NCBI GenBank assembly: GCA_032718475.1
Contig: JAUCBJ010007417.1
Location: 1-64,000, forward strand
Length of the DNA stretch: 64,000 bases
Direction: 5' to 3'
From: Nemertoderma westbladi
Lineage: Eukaryota > Xenacoelomorpha > Nemertodermatida > Nemertodermatidae
Below are positions 1 through 10,694 of the stretch, piece by piece (position 1 is the first letter of the stretch; each line of letters begins with the position of its first letter). The notes below the pieces were generated by a model. It ran no database searches. It had not been told where the DNA came from and saw only the letters and a list, made by a program, of their open reading frames with translations. Position numbers and translations under genes: made by a program.

Positions 1-287
1 ATTATTTATATTTAACATAATAATTAAAAAAACATTAAATTAAAATAAAGGGAGAAGTTACCAGGCAATAAGATGCACTTAGGATAACAGTTTAGATACA
101 TAGTAAAATAAATTCACAGAATTGAATTCAAAAATATAAACAATTTGAAATACAGTATGATTAGATAATTTCAAGTACAGTAAGCTAAGAAGTATATGTA
201 ACAACAACTGAAATAAAACAAATAACCAGAAGTTCAGTCGATCTAAACATTAAATTAAATTTAAAATTATATAAGAATATAATTAAA

Positions 288-3044
288 CTATGGTGCACCG
301 TCAAACGTACAATACCTCACCAAATCTACATTTTTTAATTTACGAGAAAATTCGCTTTTTGATTTAGCCTCCACTAAAGATGACGGTAAACTGTTCCAAA
401 TTGAAACAACACGGTTTGAAAAAAATTCATTGAATATTTTTAGCCGAGAACGTCTTTGGAAAAGTTTAAATTTATGGCCGCGTAATCCACCTTGCCGTGC
501 GTAACAGAAAAACTGGTCAAAATCAACATTCACATAGTTATTAACGATACCAAACGTCATTTTTAGGTCATTGGCGATGCGGCGCTCCTGCAGGGATTCT
601 AATTTAAGGAAACCTAATCGTTGCATATAAGAATAATTACTATCAATTTTGCATCTGGAAAATAAACGACGTGTGAAATACCTTTGCACTTTTTCAAGTT
701 TGTTTATAGAACCTTGTTGGTATGGTGACCAAACAGGGGTGCAGTATTCAACGATTGGTCTGACAAACGATTTGTATGCAACCAAAATCGACACCAAATG
801 GGCAGAATTAAAACATCGAAAAATCATGTTAATAATTTTACAAGCTTTATGTGCCTGTTGTTTACAGTATGAGTCAAACTTGAGATCGGAACATATCATC
901 AGACCCAAATCCTTGCATTCCTTATCCTCTTTGAGCGATTTCTCGCACAACTTGTATGACGCTTTCTGGTTATTCTTACCAACATATACCACGGAGCATT
1001 TGTGAGCAGCGACCGAGAGTTGCCAGTCGGCTGCCCAGTCACCCAACTTTGACAGCGAACACTGTAATAAATGACTCTCCTTTGACGGCGCATACAGTTT
1101 GACGTCATCTGCAAACAGTTTGCATGTAATAATATCAACTAGTTGTGGCAGGTCATTAATAAATATTAAGAACAGAACTGGCCCCAACACACTTCCTTGA
1201 GGTGTACCGGAAATGACGTCACATACCTTCGAGAAACAGGCACCAACCACGAATCTCTGTGTTCGGCCTGACAAGAACGCTGCGATCCAAGCCAGTAGAT
1301 TACCTCCGATTCCATAACTTGTAAGTTTAGAAATCAGTTTCGAATGGACTACAGAGTCAAACGCCTTTGCGTAGTCAATGTATATTATGTCTAGATTATT
1401 CTTGTCATCAATTAGTTTAAGCCAATCAGCTGTGCATTCGAGTAGTTGGGTACATGTGGAACGTTTCTCTAAGAAGCCGTGTTGGGACCTTGATATTAAT
1501 TTGTGCAAAAGCAAATAGCGACATATCTCATCCTTGATGCACATCTCCATGACTTTGCAGGCAATGCACGTCAGGGAAATTGGTCTGTAGTTGTACGCAT
1601 CTAGAGGATCACCCTTCTTAAAGGAAGGAATAACGACGGCAGTCAACCAGACTGGTGGAAGAGAGTGATATTCAAATGACGCTTTAAATATGGCCGAGAG
1701 CGGAGCGGCTAGGTTACATGCTAGGTTAGAGAATAATAAGCACGGGAATCCGTCCGGGGTGCGACTAGATTTTGGTTTCAGTTTTTTGAGCATTTTCAGC
1801 ACAGTTACCGGATCGAATGGGACTTTATCGAGTTTCACATTTATAGGAACTTTTCGCGGCAATGGGTGTATTGTATTGTTATCAGATGTAAAGTTCTCAG
1901 AAAGAACATCAGCAAATATACTAGCCTTTACAGCGTCATCAAGTATAATATCTCCATTATATTTCAGAGGTCCGATTCCTGAGTTTGTTTTTCGTTTCGA
2001 ATTAACAAATTTGAACATGGAGCTACGGTCGCCCGACGTAAGTATTTTCGTTTCCCGGACACAAGCAGCGCGGAACACCGCCTTAGAGACTTCATCTGCG
2101 GCATGTTTATACGCTTCTTTTCCACCAGGCGAATTTCTTCTTCTCCAGAGCAATTTCTTTGTGCGCTGCAGCTGATGTACATAAGCTGGATAATATTTTT
2201 TCTTTCCTGAGTTCGCGAATTTCTTAAATGGGATACAAAGATCAATACCTTTCTTCAATGTTGTACTGAATATTTCCCAAAGCTCTGTTACTGAGCTACA
2301 TGATGTAAATAGATCCTTCCAGTTAACAGTTCGAAGAAATAATCCAAACTGATTATAGTCACCGTTTTTGAAATCGTAGTAGCCATCAGTATGATCTGGT
2401 ATGATAGCTTGGGTCGGAGAGGTGATAAGGAATTCCACGGTATCATGGTCACTTGAACCAAAAGGTATGTTTGTGTCAACACCAGAAACATGGTTGTCAT
2501 CAGTACTGAAAACTAGGTCGAGGACTGAATCCTTACGTGTAGGTTTAAGTTGCAGTTGAGATAAACTTGCTTCCAAGACGAGATCAGCGAAGGATTGGTA
2601 TAATGCATTGCTAGGGTGAGTGAAATCGACCCAATTAAACTCTCTGAGGTTGAAGTCGCCGGTAATCGCGCACGGAATGGTTGTGTCGGTTAGTTCTGCG
2701 AGACACTCGCACAGCAGATTGTTTTTGTGATGCTGATCGTTTATATAATCGGGTCTGTAGGCACAGATAAAACGAGATGGAATATCACCAATAATATCGA
2801 TTGAGATTACCTCGAGTTCATTAAATTTGTTCGGTATAGGTGTTTGCACACATTTAATGTCGGATGAGACAAATATAGCAACCCCTCCACCTCTATCAAG
2901 TCGATCCTTCCGAAATACACGAAAACGCGTTCCATGAGTGAGTAATGCATCGGGAACTGCTTCATGGAGCCATGTTTCAGTAACAGCAACGATATTACAA
3001 TTCGTATTTGAAAGGAGTTCGGTTATATCACAGAGTTTATTCAT
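288..3044 (-). CDS. LINE ORF2: endonuclease-reverse transcriptase
   Basis: A 918-residue polyprotein from the first ATG, which nicks the target DNA and copies the element RNA onto it. Endonuclease motifs run in order: VAVTETWL (catalytic Glu), GGGVAIFV, ITGDFNLREFNW (Asp/Asn) and SSDHDTV (final Asp-His). RT motifs follow: KKGDPLDAYNYRPISL, the IDYAKAFD block, SGTPQGSVLGP and the FADDVKLY active site, then the thumb/C-terminal region. The ATG at 3,044 is probably not the true start. The same frame is open upstream and encodes NAQSI directly before it, which is the conserved first endonuclease strand with its catalytic Asn. The open frame continues back into ORF1, in the -1 frame relative to it. 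Expression by frameshift from ORF1 is therefore likely. Confidence 0.93.
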   Translation of the reverse strand: MNKLCDITELLSNTNCNIVAVTETWLHEAVPDALLTHGTRFRVFRKDRLDRGGGVAIFVSSDIKCVQTPIPNKFNELEVISIDIIGDIPSRFICAYRPDYINDQHHKNNLLCECLAELTDTTIPCAITGDFNLREFNWVDFTHPSNALYQSFADLVLEASLSQLQLKPTRKDSVLDLVFSTDDNHVSGVDTNIPFGSSDHDTVEFLITSPTQAIIPDHTDGYYDFKNGDYNQFGLFLRTVNWKDLFTSCSSVTELWEIFSTTLKKGIDLCIPFKKFANSGKKKYYPAYVHQLQRTKKLLWRRRNSPGGKEAYKHAADEVSKAVFRAACVRETKILTSGDRSSMFKFVNSKRKTNSGIGPLKYNGDIILDDAVKASIFADVLSENFTSDNNTIHPLPRKVPINVKLDKVPFDPVTVLKMLKKLKPKSSRTPDGFPCLLFSNLACNLAAPLSAIFKASFEYHSLPPVWLTAVVIPSFKKGDPLDAYNYRPISLTCIACKVMEMCIKDEICRYLLLHKLISRSQHGFLEKRSTCTQLLECTADWLKLIDDKNNLDIIYIDYAKAFDSVVHSKLISKLTSYGIGGNLLAWIAAFLSGRTQRFVVGACFSKVCDVISGTPQGSVLGPVLFLIFINDLPQLVDIITCKLFADDVKLYAPSKESHLLQCSLSKLGDWAADWQLSVAAHKCSVVYVGKNNQKASYKLCEKSLKEDKECKDLGLMICSDLKFDSYCKQQAHKACKIINMIFRCFNSAHLVSILVAYKSFVRPIVEYCTPVWSPYQQGSINKLEKVQRYFTRRLFSRCKIDSNYSYMQRLGFLKLESLQERRIANDLKMTFGIVNNYVNVDFDQFFCYARQGGLRGHKFKLFQRRSRLKIFNEFFSNRVVSIWNSLPSSLVEAKSKSEFSRKLKNVDLVRYCTFDGAP

Positions 3045-3112
3045 AATTGATTGCGCGTTGAAACAGCAGCAATGACATATTCCATTCGTAGCATGGGTAG
3101 CTTCTCCCGCAT

Positions 3113-4231
3113 TTAGTTTAAAAGCTCCTGAGACTCCTGCATAGCAGTAGCCGCTGGTGCCGCTCCCGGAACTGAGCTTGCAATTGGTTGGGGAATCGTC
3201 GCACTCGCACCCATCGTACCTACGTGGTTGTCATTACTGACCAAACGCCCTGGCCGCGAGCATGCGTTACGGCGTGATTCGCGCCTAAGGAACTGCTCCC
3301 TCGCCTGGAATCTCGTTAGATCGCGATTGATGTAAACGTTGCGGTAGTTATGGGAGTTTTTAAGTTTCTTTTTAGTCTGGAGAATATTAGAGGCTAGTTC
3401 CACACTTGATAACTGGACTGTTATCCGTGCAGGCTTGTTGTCTCGTGCAGGTAACTGTGAGACGATGCTAACTGATGATTGGGAAGCTGGAACATCGAAG
3501 TCATTCTCGAGAAGACTTGATAGGCATTCGATGGCCGTTTTCCCGTCCTCGATTTGTAAACCCGTGATAGTAACATTGCGTGCACGTTTCTGACGTTTGT
3601 CCACTTCCTGGTCTACTTCATTGACATTCAGTCTGGGGGGATCCGGATTCATTGCACCGGTACGTGGAGAACCTCGACCTCTACCTTTAGTTTCGACATA
3701 TCGCCATCTGCGGGAAGAAGACGCGTCTCTCCCGTTGTCGACATCAACAGAGGCGCTTAACCGATCATCGATTTCCTTCCGAAAGGACGCCAATTCGACT
3801 TTCAGAACACTCTGCAGCTGAGAGGCAATGCTGTCTGCATCTTGTTGTCTGTTGTCACCGTCACCCCCATTGATACAAAGTGAACCGCTAGAAAGGCAAG
3901 AATTACAGATAATCTTGCAGTTAAGACATTTCGCCATGATGTTAACTTCTTGGGTGGACAGTTTAAGACAGGAACCGTGGATCCATTTCCCACAGATCTC
4001 GCATCCTAGGCAGTTGTTTCCTGATACCTTTTTACGGCAATGCGGACAGTTGTCTTCTCCTTGAGTTGGACGAGAATTCGATTTACATGATTTTATATGA
4101 GAGTTGAGTGATGAAGTATCTATGAATAGAACACTACAGTGCTCGCATTCAAACAGTTCTTGACTTGGTTTAATTACCGATATGCTTGTTCTTCTTCCTT
4201 TAGCCGCCGCCGCCGCCACCGCTGCCGGCAT
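3113..4231 (-). CDS. LINE ORF1: zinc-finger/RRM-like nucleic-acid-binding protein
   Basis: A 372-residue protein that would coat the element RNA. An Ala-rich start is followed by a C2HC-type finger (CEHC…H…C, about residues 28-49). A cysteine-rich PHD-like cluster follows (CPHCRKK, CLGCEICGKWIHGSC, CLNC, CNSC, about residues 60-115). After it come a helical linker and an RRM/transposase-22-like domain (KRARNVTITGL … YINRDLTRFQAREQFLRRE, about residues 215-330). This order is known for ORF1 of CR1/L2-type LINEs. The start is the first ATG of the frame, just before the GCC-repeat-encoded Ala run. The C-terminus overlaps ORF2 in the -1 frame. Confidence 0.88.
   Translation of the reverse strand: MPAAVAAAAAKGRRTSISVIKPSQELFECEHCSVLFIDTSSLNSHIKSCKSNSRPTQGEDNCPHCRKKVSGNNCLGCEICGKWIHGSCLKLSTQEVNIMAKCLNCKIICNSCLSSGSLCINGGDGDNRQQDADSIASQLQSVLKVELASFRKEIDDRLSASVDVDNGRDASSSRRWRYVETKGRGRGSPRTGAMNPDPPRLNVNEVDQEVDKRQKRARNVTITGLQIEDGKTAIECLSSLLENDFDVPASQSSVSIVSQLPARDNKPARITVQLSSVELASNILQTKKKLKNSHNYRNVYINRDLTRFQAREQFLRRESRRNACSRPGRLVSNDNHVGTMGASATIPQPIASSVPGAAPAATAMQESQELLN
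3116..3122 (-). promoter_or_regulatory. candidate -1 ribosomal frameshift site (UUUAAAC)
   Basis: On the minus strand the last ORF1 codons read CTT TTA AAC TAA. This puts U UUA AAC exactly in the zero frame, immediately before the ORF1 stop at 3,113-3,115. A -1 slip continues as CTA AAT GCG, which is the ORF2 frame and stays open into the endonuclease domain. About five nt downstream, a short GC hairpin can be drawn (GGG of GCGGGAG with CCC of CTACCC, closed by GC/GC with a small bulge). The heptamer and frame relationship are seen directly; function is inferred. Confidence 0.6.
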
Positions 4232-4335
4232 GGTAGATTTGCAACAGTTGAAGGTGACGAGGAAACCAACGAGTTGATGGATTGGGCAATGGGCGTTCAG
4301 GGCAACCCAGCGCCAAAGCAGTATATTATTATTAT

Positions 4336-4924
4336 ATTAAAGTATGAAAGTTGACAGTGTCGAACAGTACAGCAGGATGATATAGTAGCAGATGTAGGTA
4401 TAAAGCAGGTATTTCTGTATTTTAGTACCGGCACCGGTACTGATATCTATATATAGCTACAGCAGTATGCAGTAGCAGTAATAGGCCTATAGAACCTACC
4501 CTACCACCTACCGGCTGACCGCAGGCAGCAGGACGACCCAGACGACCGGTGCGGTGCCGTACAACACTGGTGCTTACTGCTTAGATCGTGGCTTTTCCAG
4601 AAGGTAATATATCCCGATCGGGATATGTCAGTGAATGTACATAACTGTCATTTACTACTGTATATTCTACTCTACTATGTAAAACTACAGTATTAGAGTA
4701 GGTATATTTCTGTATTTGGTGTTTGGAAAACTAGAATGTCAATAAATATTATTAGAATGTGAAGTGAAGTCTGCACTGCTAACCAACTAAATCCACCTAA
4801 AAAAAACGTGAAGAAAATGAAACCAGGATGACAATGGCAGAATGGTAATGCATTCTAGCATTCGCCGATTCGCGCATGACACTGAATAATCTGTTGTGCC
4901 GGTAATTGAACATGAACATGTTTC
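4336..4924. other. intergenic, no gene seen
   Basis: AT-rich DNA with scattered CCGGTACC-like words and no supportable gene. It contains an 18-bp perfect palindrome at 4,609-4,626, listed separately. Confidence 0.6.
4609..4626. repeat. 18-bp perfect palindrome, recurrent
   Basis: ATATCCCGATCGGGATAT. The same palindrome occurs at 10,503-10,520 and, lacking the last base, at 10,677-10,693. Three occurrences in 6 kb suggest the end of a small repeated element rather than chance. Confidence 0.7.
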
Positions 4925-6575
4925 TGTGTTTAGAAGACTTCGTGCAGCACGTTTGATACTGAATCAATCCATTGAAACGTTTTAAGAGACCTTCGCGCAG
5001 TATGTGAGATACTGAAACAATCAGTTGAAACGTTTATGAGACCTTCATGCAGCACGTACGTGGGGTACCTGGGTACCGTAACAATCTGTTGAAATGTTTA
5101 AGATACCATTGTGCAGCACATCTTAGATACTGAAACAATCTATTGAAACGTTTAAGATACCTTCATGCAGCATGTGGAGTTCTCTGTAACAATCTATTGA
5201 AACATTTAAGATACCTGTGAGCAGTATATGGGATACTGAAACAATTCGTTGAAATGTGTAAGACTGTAAGAGAGAACAATCTGGTGAATCGTTTAAGAGA
5301 CCTTCATGCAGCACATTAGATTTGGATACTGAAACAATCTATTGAAACGTTTAAGAGACCTTCATGCAGTTGCAGCACGTTGGATACTGAAACAATCTAT
5401 TGAAACGTAAGTGACCTTCATGCAGCACGTTAGATACTGAAACAATCTATTGAAACGTAAGTGACCTTCATGCAGCACGTTGGATACTGAAACAATCTAT
5501 TGAAACGTTTAAGATACCATTGTACAGCACTTTGGATACTGAAACAATCTATTGAAACGTTTAAGATACCTTCATGCAGCACGTTGGATACTGAAACAAT
5601 CTATTGAAACGTTTAGAATACCTTCATGCAGCACATTGGATACTGAAACAATCTGTTGAAACGTTAAGAGACCTTCGCGCAGCACGTTAGATACTGAAAC
5701 AATCTATTGAAACGTAAGTGACCTTCATGCAGCACGTTGGATACTGAAACAATCTATTGAAACGTTTAAGATACCATTGTACAGCACTTTGGATACTGAA
5801 ACAATCTATTGAAACGTTTAAGATACCTTCATGCAGCACGTTGGATACTGAAACAATCTGTTGAAACGTTCAAGAGACCTTTGTGCAGCACATTGGATAC
5901 TGAAACAATCTATTGAAACGTTTAGAATACCTTCATGCAGCACATTGGATACTGAAACAATCTGTTGAAACGTTAAGAGACCTTCGCGCAGTATGTGAGA
6001 TACTGAAACAATCCGTTGAAATGTCCAAGAGTCAACAATCTGTTGAAACGTTTAAGAGACAGACCTTCATGTAGTACGTTGGATACTGAAAAAATCTATT
6101 GAAACGTTTGAGAGACCTTCGCGTAGTATGTGAGATACTGAAACAATCCGTTGAAACGTTTAAGAGACCTTCATGCAGTTGCAGCACGTTGGATACTGAA
6201 ACAATCTATTCATGAAACGTTTAAGAGACCGTCATGCAGCACGCTGGATACTGAAACAATCTATTAAAACGTAAGAGACCTTCATGCAGCACGTTGGATA
6301 CTGAAACAATCTATTGAAACGTTTAAGATACCATTGTGCAGCACTCTGGATACTTCATGCAGCACGTTGGATACTGAAACAATCTGTTGAAACGTTTAAG
6401 AGACCTTCATGCAGCACATTGGATTTGGATACTGAAACAATATATTGAAACGTTTAAGAGACCTTCATGCAGCACGTTGGATACTGAAACAATCTATTGA
6501 AATGTAAGAGACCTTCATGCAGCACATTGGATACTGAAACAATCTGTTGAAACGTTTAAGAGACCTTTGCGCTGT
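4925..6575. repeat. degenerate ~51-bp minisatellite A
   Basis: About 30 imperfect tandem copies built from the words GAAACGTTTAAGAGACC, TTCATGCAGCACGTTGG and ATACTGAAACAATCTATT. Lengths vary through small insertions and deletions. A related array lies inside the foldback element at 7,805-8,960. No reading frame stays open long enough to be a gene. Confidence 0.9.
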
Positions 6576-6707
6576 AGCCTATATCTGTATATGGGATACG
6601 GTACTGTAACAAACTGTTGAAATTTCATAGTAGGGCTACGAAGGCTGGTACTACCTGGTAGGCAGATACGGTACCGGTACTACACACTAAACTGCAGTAT
6701 TCTCCGT

Positions 6708-6716
6708 CCGGTATGT
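6708..6716. repeat. 9-bp target site duplication, left
   Basis: CCGGTATGT directly flanks the foldback element and is repeated exactly at 10,327-10,335. Confidence 0.85.
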
Positions 6717-6723
6717 GGAAGCA

Positions 6724-6997
6724 GGACAATTCGGTCCCGGACAATTCGGTCCGGACAATTCGGTCCCGGACAATTCGGTCCCGGACAATTCGGTCCCATT
6801 AATTTTGTGTTTTGGGGCCGAATTGTCCGGGACCGAATTGTCCGGATACTGACAGGACAATTCGGTCCCAAAACATGCATATTAATGGGACCGAATTGTC
6901 CGGGACCGAATTGTCTGGGACCGAATTGTCCGGGACCGAATTGTCCGGGACCGAATTGTCCGGGACCGAATTGTCCAGGACCGAATTGTCCGGGACC
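6724..6997. repeat. left tandem-repeat hairpin end of foldback element 1
   Basis: Five copies of GGACAATTCGGTCCC or close variants, a short spacer, two inverted copies, one direct copy, then about eight inverted copies (GGGACCGAATTGTCC). The block is strongly self-complementary and should extrude as a cruciform. Confidence 0.9.
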
Positions 6998-7804
6998 AAA
7001 TTTAATTTGTACTATATAATGGTGAATGTTCTAGAACCTTAATATATATTATTATATGGTAGCTAGTGTTTTTTTTACTAGCTAGTATTTTTTTTTTAAT
7101 AAAAAAAATTTACTTTTTTTGTTAACATTATTATTTATGGTAGCTATGGTGTTTTTATGGAGCTTGTGATTTATTTACTAGCTAGTAATAGTACGTATTT
7201 AAAATGTTTAAAACTGATTTTTTTTTATATACTGCGTAAGTATAATGTATGTGTTGTTGGTTGGTAACAAGCCTAAATTCAGAAATTATTATCCTAGACA
7301 GTCGGTGATATAGGCGATTTTGGACTTGATCCAATTTTGGAACTTGCTAAGTCAAAATTGGACTTCCATTCCAATATCGGAATTAATTTTGACATGAATT
7401 ACAGTGAATTTTCCACAGCCTACAATTTTTTCAGACGGGATCTGAAATTTAACCTACATGTTCTTCACTACAAAATAAGAGTTTTAACCGTGCACGAGAA
7501 AATTTCACGGTGCACCACAAAGACAACCGACATTTAAAGTTTTGCACATCCAATTTTGGACTTTAGGTCAAATTTTGTCTTTCCATCAGCACTATACTAC
7601 TGTACTACAGTACTACACTGTACGTACAGTACACTACAGGACAATGGCAGAATGGGTATTGTATTGTTTCTATTGAACAGCACATAGCAGCACTTAGCAC
7701 TTTAAGTCCACAGTTGTCTTTCTGAATGAAATTTATCTTATTTACTCTATTTTGTTTCACTTTGTCAATGTACATACTGACATACGTAAATAGATTTTAA
7801 AAAC

Positions 7805-8960
7805 TAGAACTGTAACAATCTGTTGAAATGATTAAGATACCTTCCATGTCCTTCACACAGTATGTGAGATACTGAAACAAATCCATTGAAACGTTTAAGA
7901 GACCTCCGTGCAGCATGTGGGGCACTGTAACAATCTATTGAAACGTTTAAGAGACCTTCGTGCAGCACGTTGGATACTGAAACAATCTGTTGAAACGTTT
8001 AAGAGACCTTCGTGCAGCACATGCGATACTGTAACATTGTGTAACAATCTGATGAAACGTTTGAGAGACCTTCGCGCATTATGTGAAATACTGAAACAAT
8101 CTGTTAAAACTTTTGAGACCTTCGCGCAGCATGTGGAGAACTGTAACATTGTGTAACAAGCTGTTGAAACGTTTAAGAGACCTTCACGGAGCACGCGGCG
8201 CACTGTAACATTGTGTAACAAGCTGTTCAAATGTTTACGAGACCTTCGCGCAGCACGTGGCGCACTGTAACATTGTGTAACAAGCTGTTCAAATGTTTAA
8301 GAGACCTTCGCGCAGCACGTGGCGTGCTCCAACATTGTGTAACAAACTGTTGAAACGTTTAAGAGACCTTCGCGCAGCACGTGGCTTACTGTAACATTGT
8401 GTAACAAGCTCTTGAAACGTTTAAGAGACCTTCGCGCAGCACGTGGCGTACTCCAACATTGTGTAAGAAGCTGTTCAAATGTTTAAAAGACCTTCGCGCA
8501 GCACGTGGCTTACTGTAACATTTTGTAACAAGCTGTTGAAACGTTTGAGAGACTTTCGCGCAGCACGTGGCGCACTGTAACATTGTTAACAAGCTGTTGA
8601 AACGTTTAATAGACCTTCGTGCAGCACATGGGGGTACTGAAACAATCTGTTGAAACGTTTGAGAGACCTTCGCGCAGCACGTGGCGCACTGTAACATTGT
8701 ATAACAAGCTGTTCAAATGTTTAAGAGACCTTCGCGCAGCACGTGGCTTACTGTAACATTGTGTAACAATATGTTGAAACGTTTGAGAGACCTTCGCGCA
8801 GCACGTGGCGTACTCCAACATTGTGTAACAAACTGTTGAAACGTTTAAGATACCTCCACGTTCGCGCAGTATGTGAGATACTGAAACAATCTGTTGAAAC
8901 GGTTCAAAGGCCTTCGCGCAGCACATGAGACAATAAAACAATATATTGAAACGATTAAGT
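7805..8960. repeat. ~66-bp minisatellite B inside foldback element 1
   Basis: About 18 copies built on GAAACGTTTAAGAGACC, TTCGCGCAGCACGTGGC and TGTAACATTGTGTAACAAGC. It shares its core with array A at 4,925-6,575, which lies outside this element, so the two arrays have a common origin. Confidence 0.88.
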
Positions 8961-9289
8961 GGTCTATATATTTTCCATCATAGCTAACACCCCAATTCAT
9001 GATATTGACTGATTGAATGGGATAATCTTTTTAGGCTCATTAAGCCAAGCTGCCAAGGAATGCCTGTTCACCACCATGGATGATATTCTATAGTAAACCT
9101 TTCTAAACTCTTCTATAGTAAACCATTTTATTTTCCAAAGTTGCCTTGGTTCCCATTTATCGACCACTCACAAGGATGAAAGCTAGGGATGGTCTAGGCT
9201 GAAGCATTTAAAGCACTGTCAGACTGTGTAGCTGTGCTCAAACAGTGCTGCCCTCGTGCACCATACCGTGCCCAGGCTGGCGTGCCCCA

Positions 9290-9365
9290 TCTAAGGATCG
9301 AAACAGGGCTTCCTAATAGGAAGCCCAGGAATGTCACCAATAGACCAAGTTGCAGCTTGGTCTAG
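9290..9365 (-). mobile_element. tRNA-derived SINE-like head
   Basis: On the minus strand a box-A-like TGGTCTATTGG (complement of 9,338-9,348) is followed at tRNA-like spacing by a box-B-like GTTTCGATCC (complement of 9,295-9,304). Between them is a stem-like CTTCCTATTAGGAAG. No full cloverleaf with acceptor stem is evident, so a SINE head or decayed tRNA is likelier than a working tRNA gene. Confidence 0.45.
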
Positions 9366-10123
9366 GGTCTAGCTGCAGCTGTGCTTCTAGCGTAGAACTG
9401 TGCTGTACAGGGTACAGCTCTAGTCATGCCCATATAGCCTTATAATCGGACCCCTGTACCTTGTTACTTGTTAGTGTTACAGCAGTCATCCTCCATAGCA
9501 TCTCTGCAAACAAAGTCCAATTTTGGAATGTATGAATACATTTCTGCAAAAGCATGGTAGGAATAATGAATTTGACAAAAAAAACATATATTTATTGAAA
9601 AATGATAGAATTTATGATGGAAATATACTTGCAGGACTTTAAAATATTTTTTTTTAATTTAGAAAAGTCCAATTTTGGAGTGTATTCCGATTTCGGAATC
9701 TACCCTCGCACAAAGTTCCAAAATTGGAATAAGTCCAAAATCGCCTATATCACCGACTGCTAGATAATAGCTGGATCTCATTAAGAGACTGTTATAATAT
9801 CATCAATATTGTTGGTAATTAATATAATCAGCAACAGTTTAGGCCTAATTCTGAAATATCAATGTTTTCACAGGTGTTTTTATAATTTCAAGGAAATGCT
9901 AGCTAGTAAAAAAAAACACTAGCTACACCTTAATAAATAATATATAATAATGTTCTCGAACACTACCAATAACAAAAATAAAAAAAAATACAGTATTTTT
10001 AAAATTTCAAAAAATTCTAGCAAGTAAATAACACTAGCTTAGCTACCATAACAAATATCTCTACTAATGTTCTAGAACATTCACCAATATCAAAAAAGCA
10101 CTAAAAAGTTGCTATCAGGAACC

Positions 10124-10320
10124 GGACAATTCGGTCCCGGACAATTCGGTCCCGGACAATTCGGTCCTAGGACAATTCGGTCCTAGGACAATTCGGTCCC
10201 GGACAATTCGGACCCGGACAATTCGGTCCCATTTATTTACAGTTTTGGGACCGAATTGTCCGGGACCGAATTGTCCGGGACCGAATTGTCCGGACCGAAT
10301 TGTCCGGGACCGAATTGTCC
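10124..10320. repeat. right tandem-repeat hairpin end of foldback element 1
   Basis: Seven GGACAATTCGGTCCC-type units, a spacer of about 15 bp (ATTTATTTACAGTTT), then five inverted units. It mirrors the left end. Confidence 0.9.
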
Positions 10321-10326
10321 TACATC

Positions 10327-10335
10327 CCGGTATGT
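10327..10335. repeat. 9-bp target site duplication, right
   Basis: CCGGTATGT, identical to 6,708-6,716. Confidence 0.85.
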
Positions 10336-10500
10336 CTATTTGTAGTCTGGTTCTGGTAGTCGTAGTAGTGACACACACCCTCTACCCAGCTGCCCTCCTA
10401 GTCCAGTAATGGTACCGGTACACGTATACCGGTATACCTATACATTATACAAAAAAATACAATCATCTCATGTCTCATGACTAACCTACCAGCTACCACA

Positions 10501-10694
10501 ATATATCCCGATCGGGATATTTACAAAGATTTTCACTCTGCAATATCTTTTCAAAGCCCTAACACCACATTGCGGGGCACAAACGAATATAACCCATTTT
10601 TTCTGATCTATCTGCTGGATGGCGCCATTTGGGTCGCTTTTTTATAGTTTAGGTCGCTTTTTGGAAAGGTTGAATATATCCCGATCGGGATAGG
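10501..10694. repeat. ~190-bp segment bounded by the CCCGATCGGG palindrome
   Basis: The segment starts and ends with ATATATCCCGATCGGGATA. Because the ends are palindromic they act as both direct and inverted repeats. It may be a miniature element, but no target duplication could be assigned. Confidence 0.45.

Larger units (their letters stand above)
1..4335 (-). mobile_element. CR1/jockey-like LINE, coding-intact
   Basis: A minus-strand non-LTR retrotransposon with a complete ORF1 (zinc-finger, RRM-like) followed by a complete ORF2 (AP endonuclease plus reverse transcriptase). Neither frame is broken, so this is a young, possibly mobile copy. The 5' end is placed near 4,320-4,340, about 100 bp upstream of the ORF1 ATG; that boundary is approximate. 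Positions 1-287 are the AT-rich 3' untranslated region, and its terminus and any target duplication probably lie outside the window. The RT style (SGTPQGSVLGP, FADDVKLY) and the ORF1 type suggest the CR1/L2/jockey group; a finer clade call needs a tree. Confidence 0.9.
6717..10326. mobile_element. foldback/MULE-like non-autonomous DNA transposon, 3.6 kb
   Basis: Bounded by a perfect 9-bp direct repeat (CCGGTATGT). Both ends carry tandem 15-bp GGACAATTCGGTCCC blocks that also occur inverted, so each end can fold on itself. Inside these, long inverted arms continue. The AGCTAGTG plus T-run segment near 7,060 matches the reverse complement near 9,900. A CAGTCGGTGATATAGGCG block at about 7,300 is matched in inverse orientation at about 9,750. 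The middle holds a minisatellite (7,805-8,960) and a tRNA-like segment (9,290-9,365). No transposase frame is present. Foldback elements and Mutator-like elements are known to make 9-bp duplications, which supports this class; the family assignment is inferred. Confidence 0.82.

Noticed and set aside
1690-2175. 161-codon plus-strand frame
   Set aside because: Antisense of the LINE ORF2 RT region, with no independent support.
9290-9365. Functional tRNA gene
   Set aside because: Only A- and B-box-like words are convincing; acceptor stem and full cloverleaf are not apparent.
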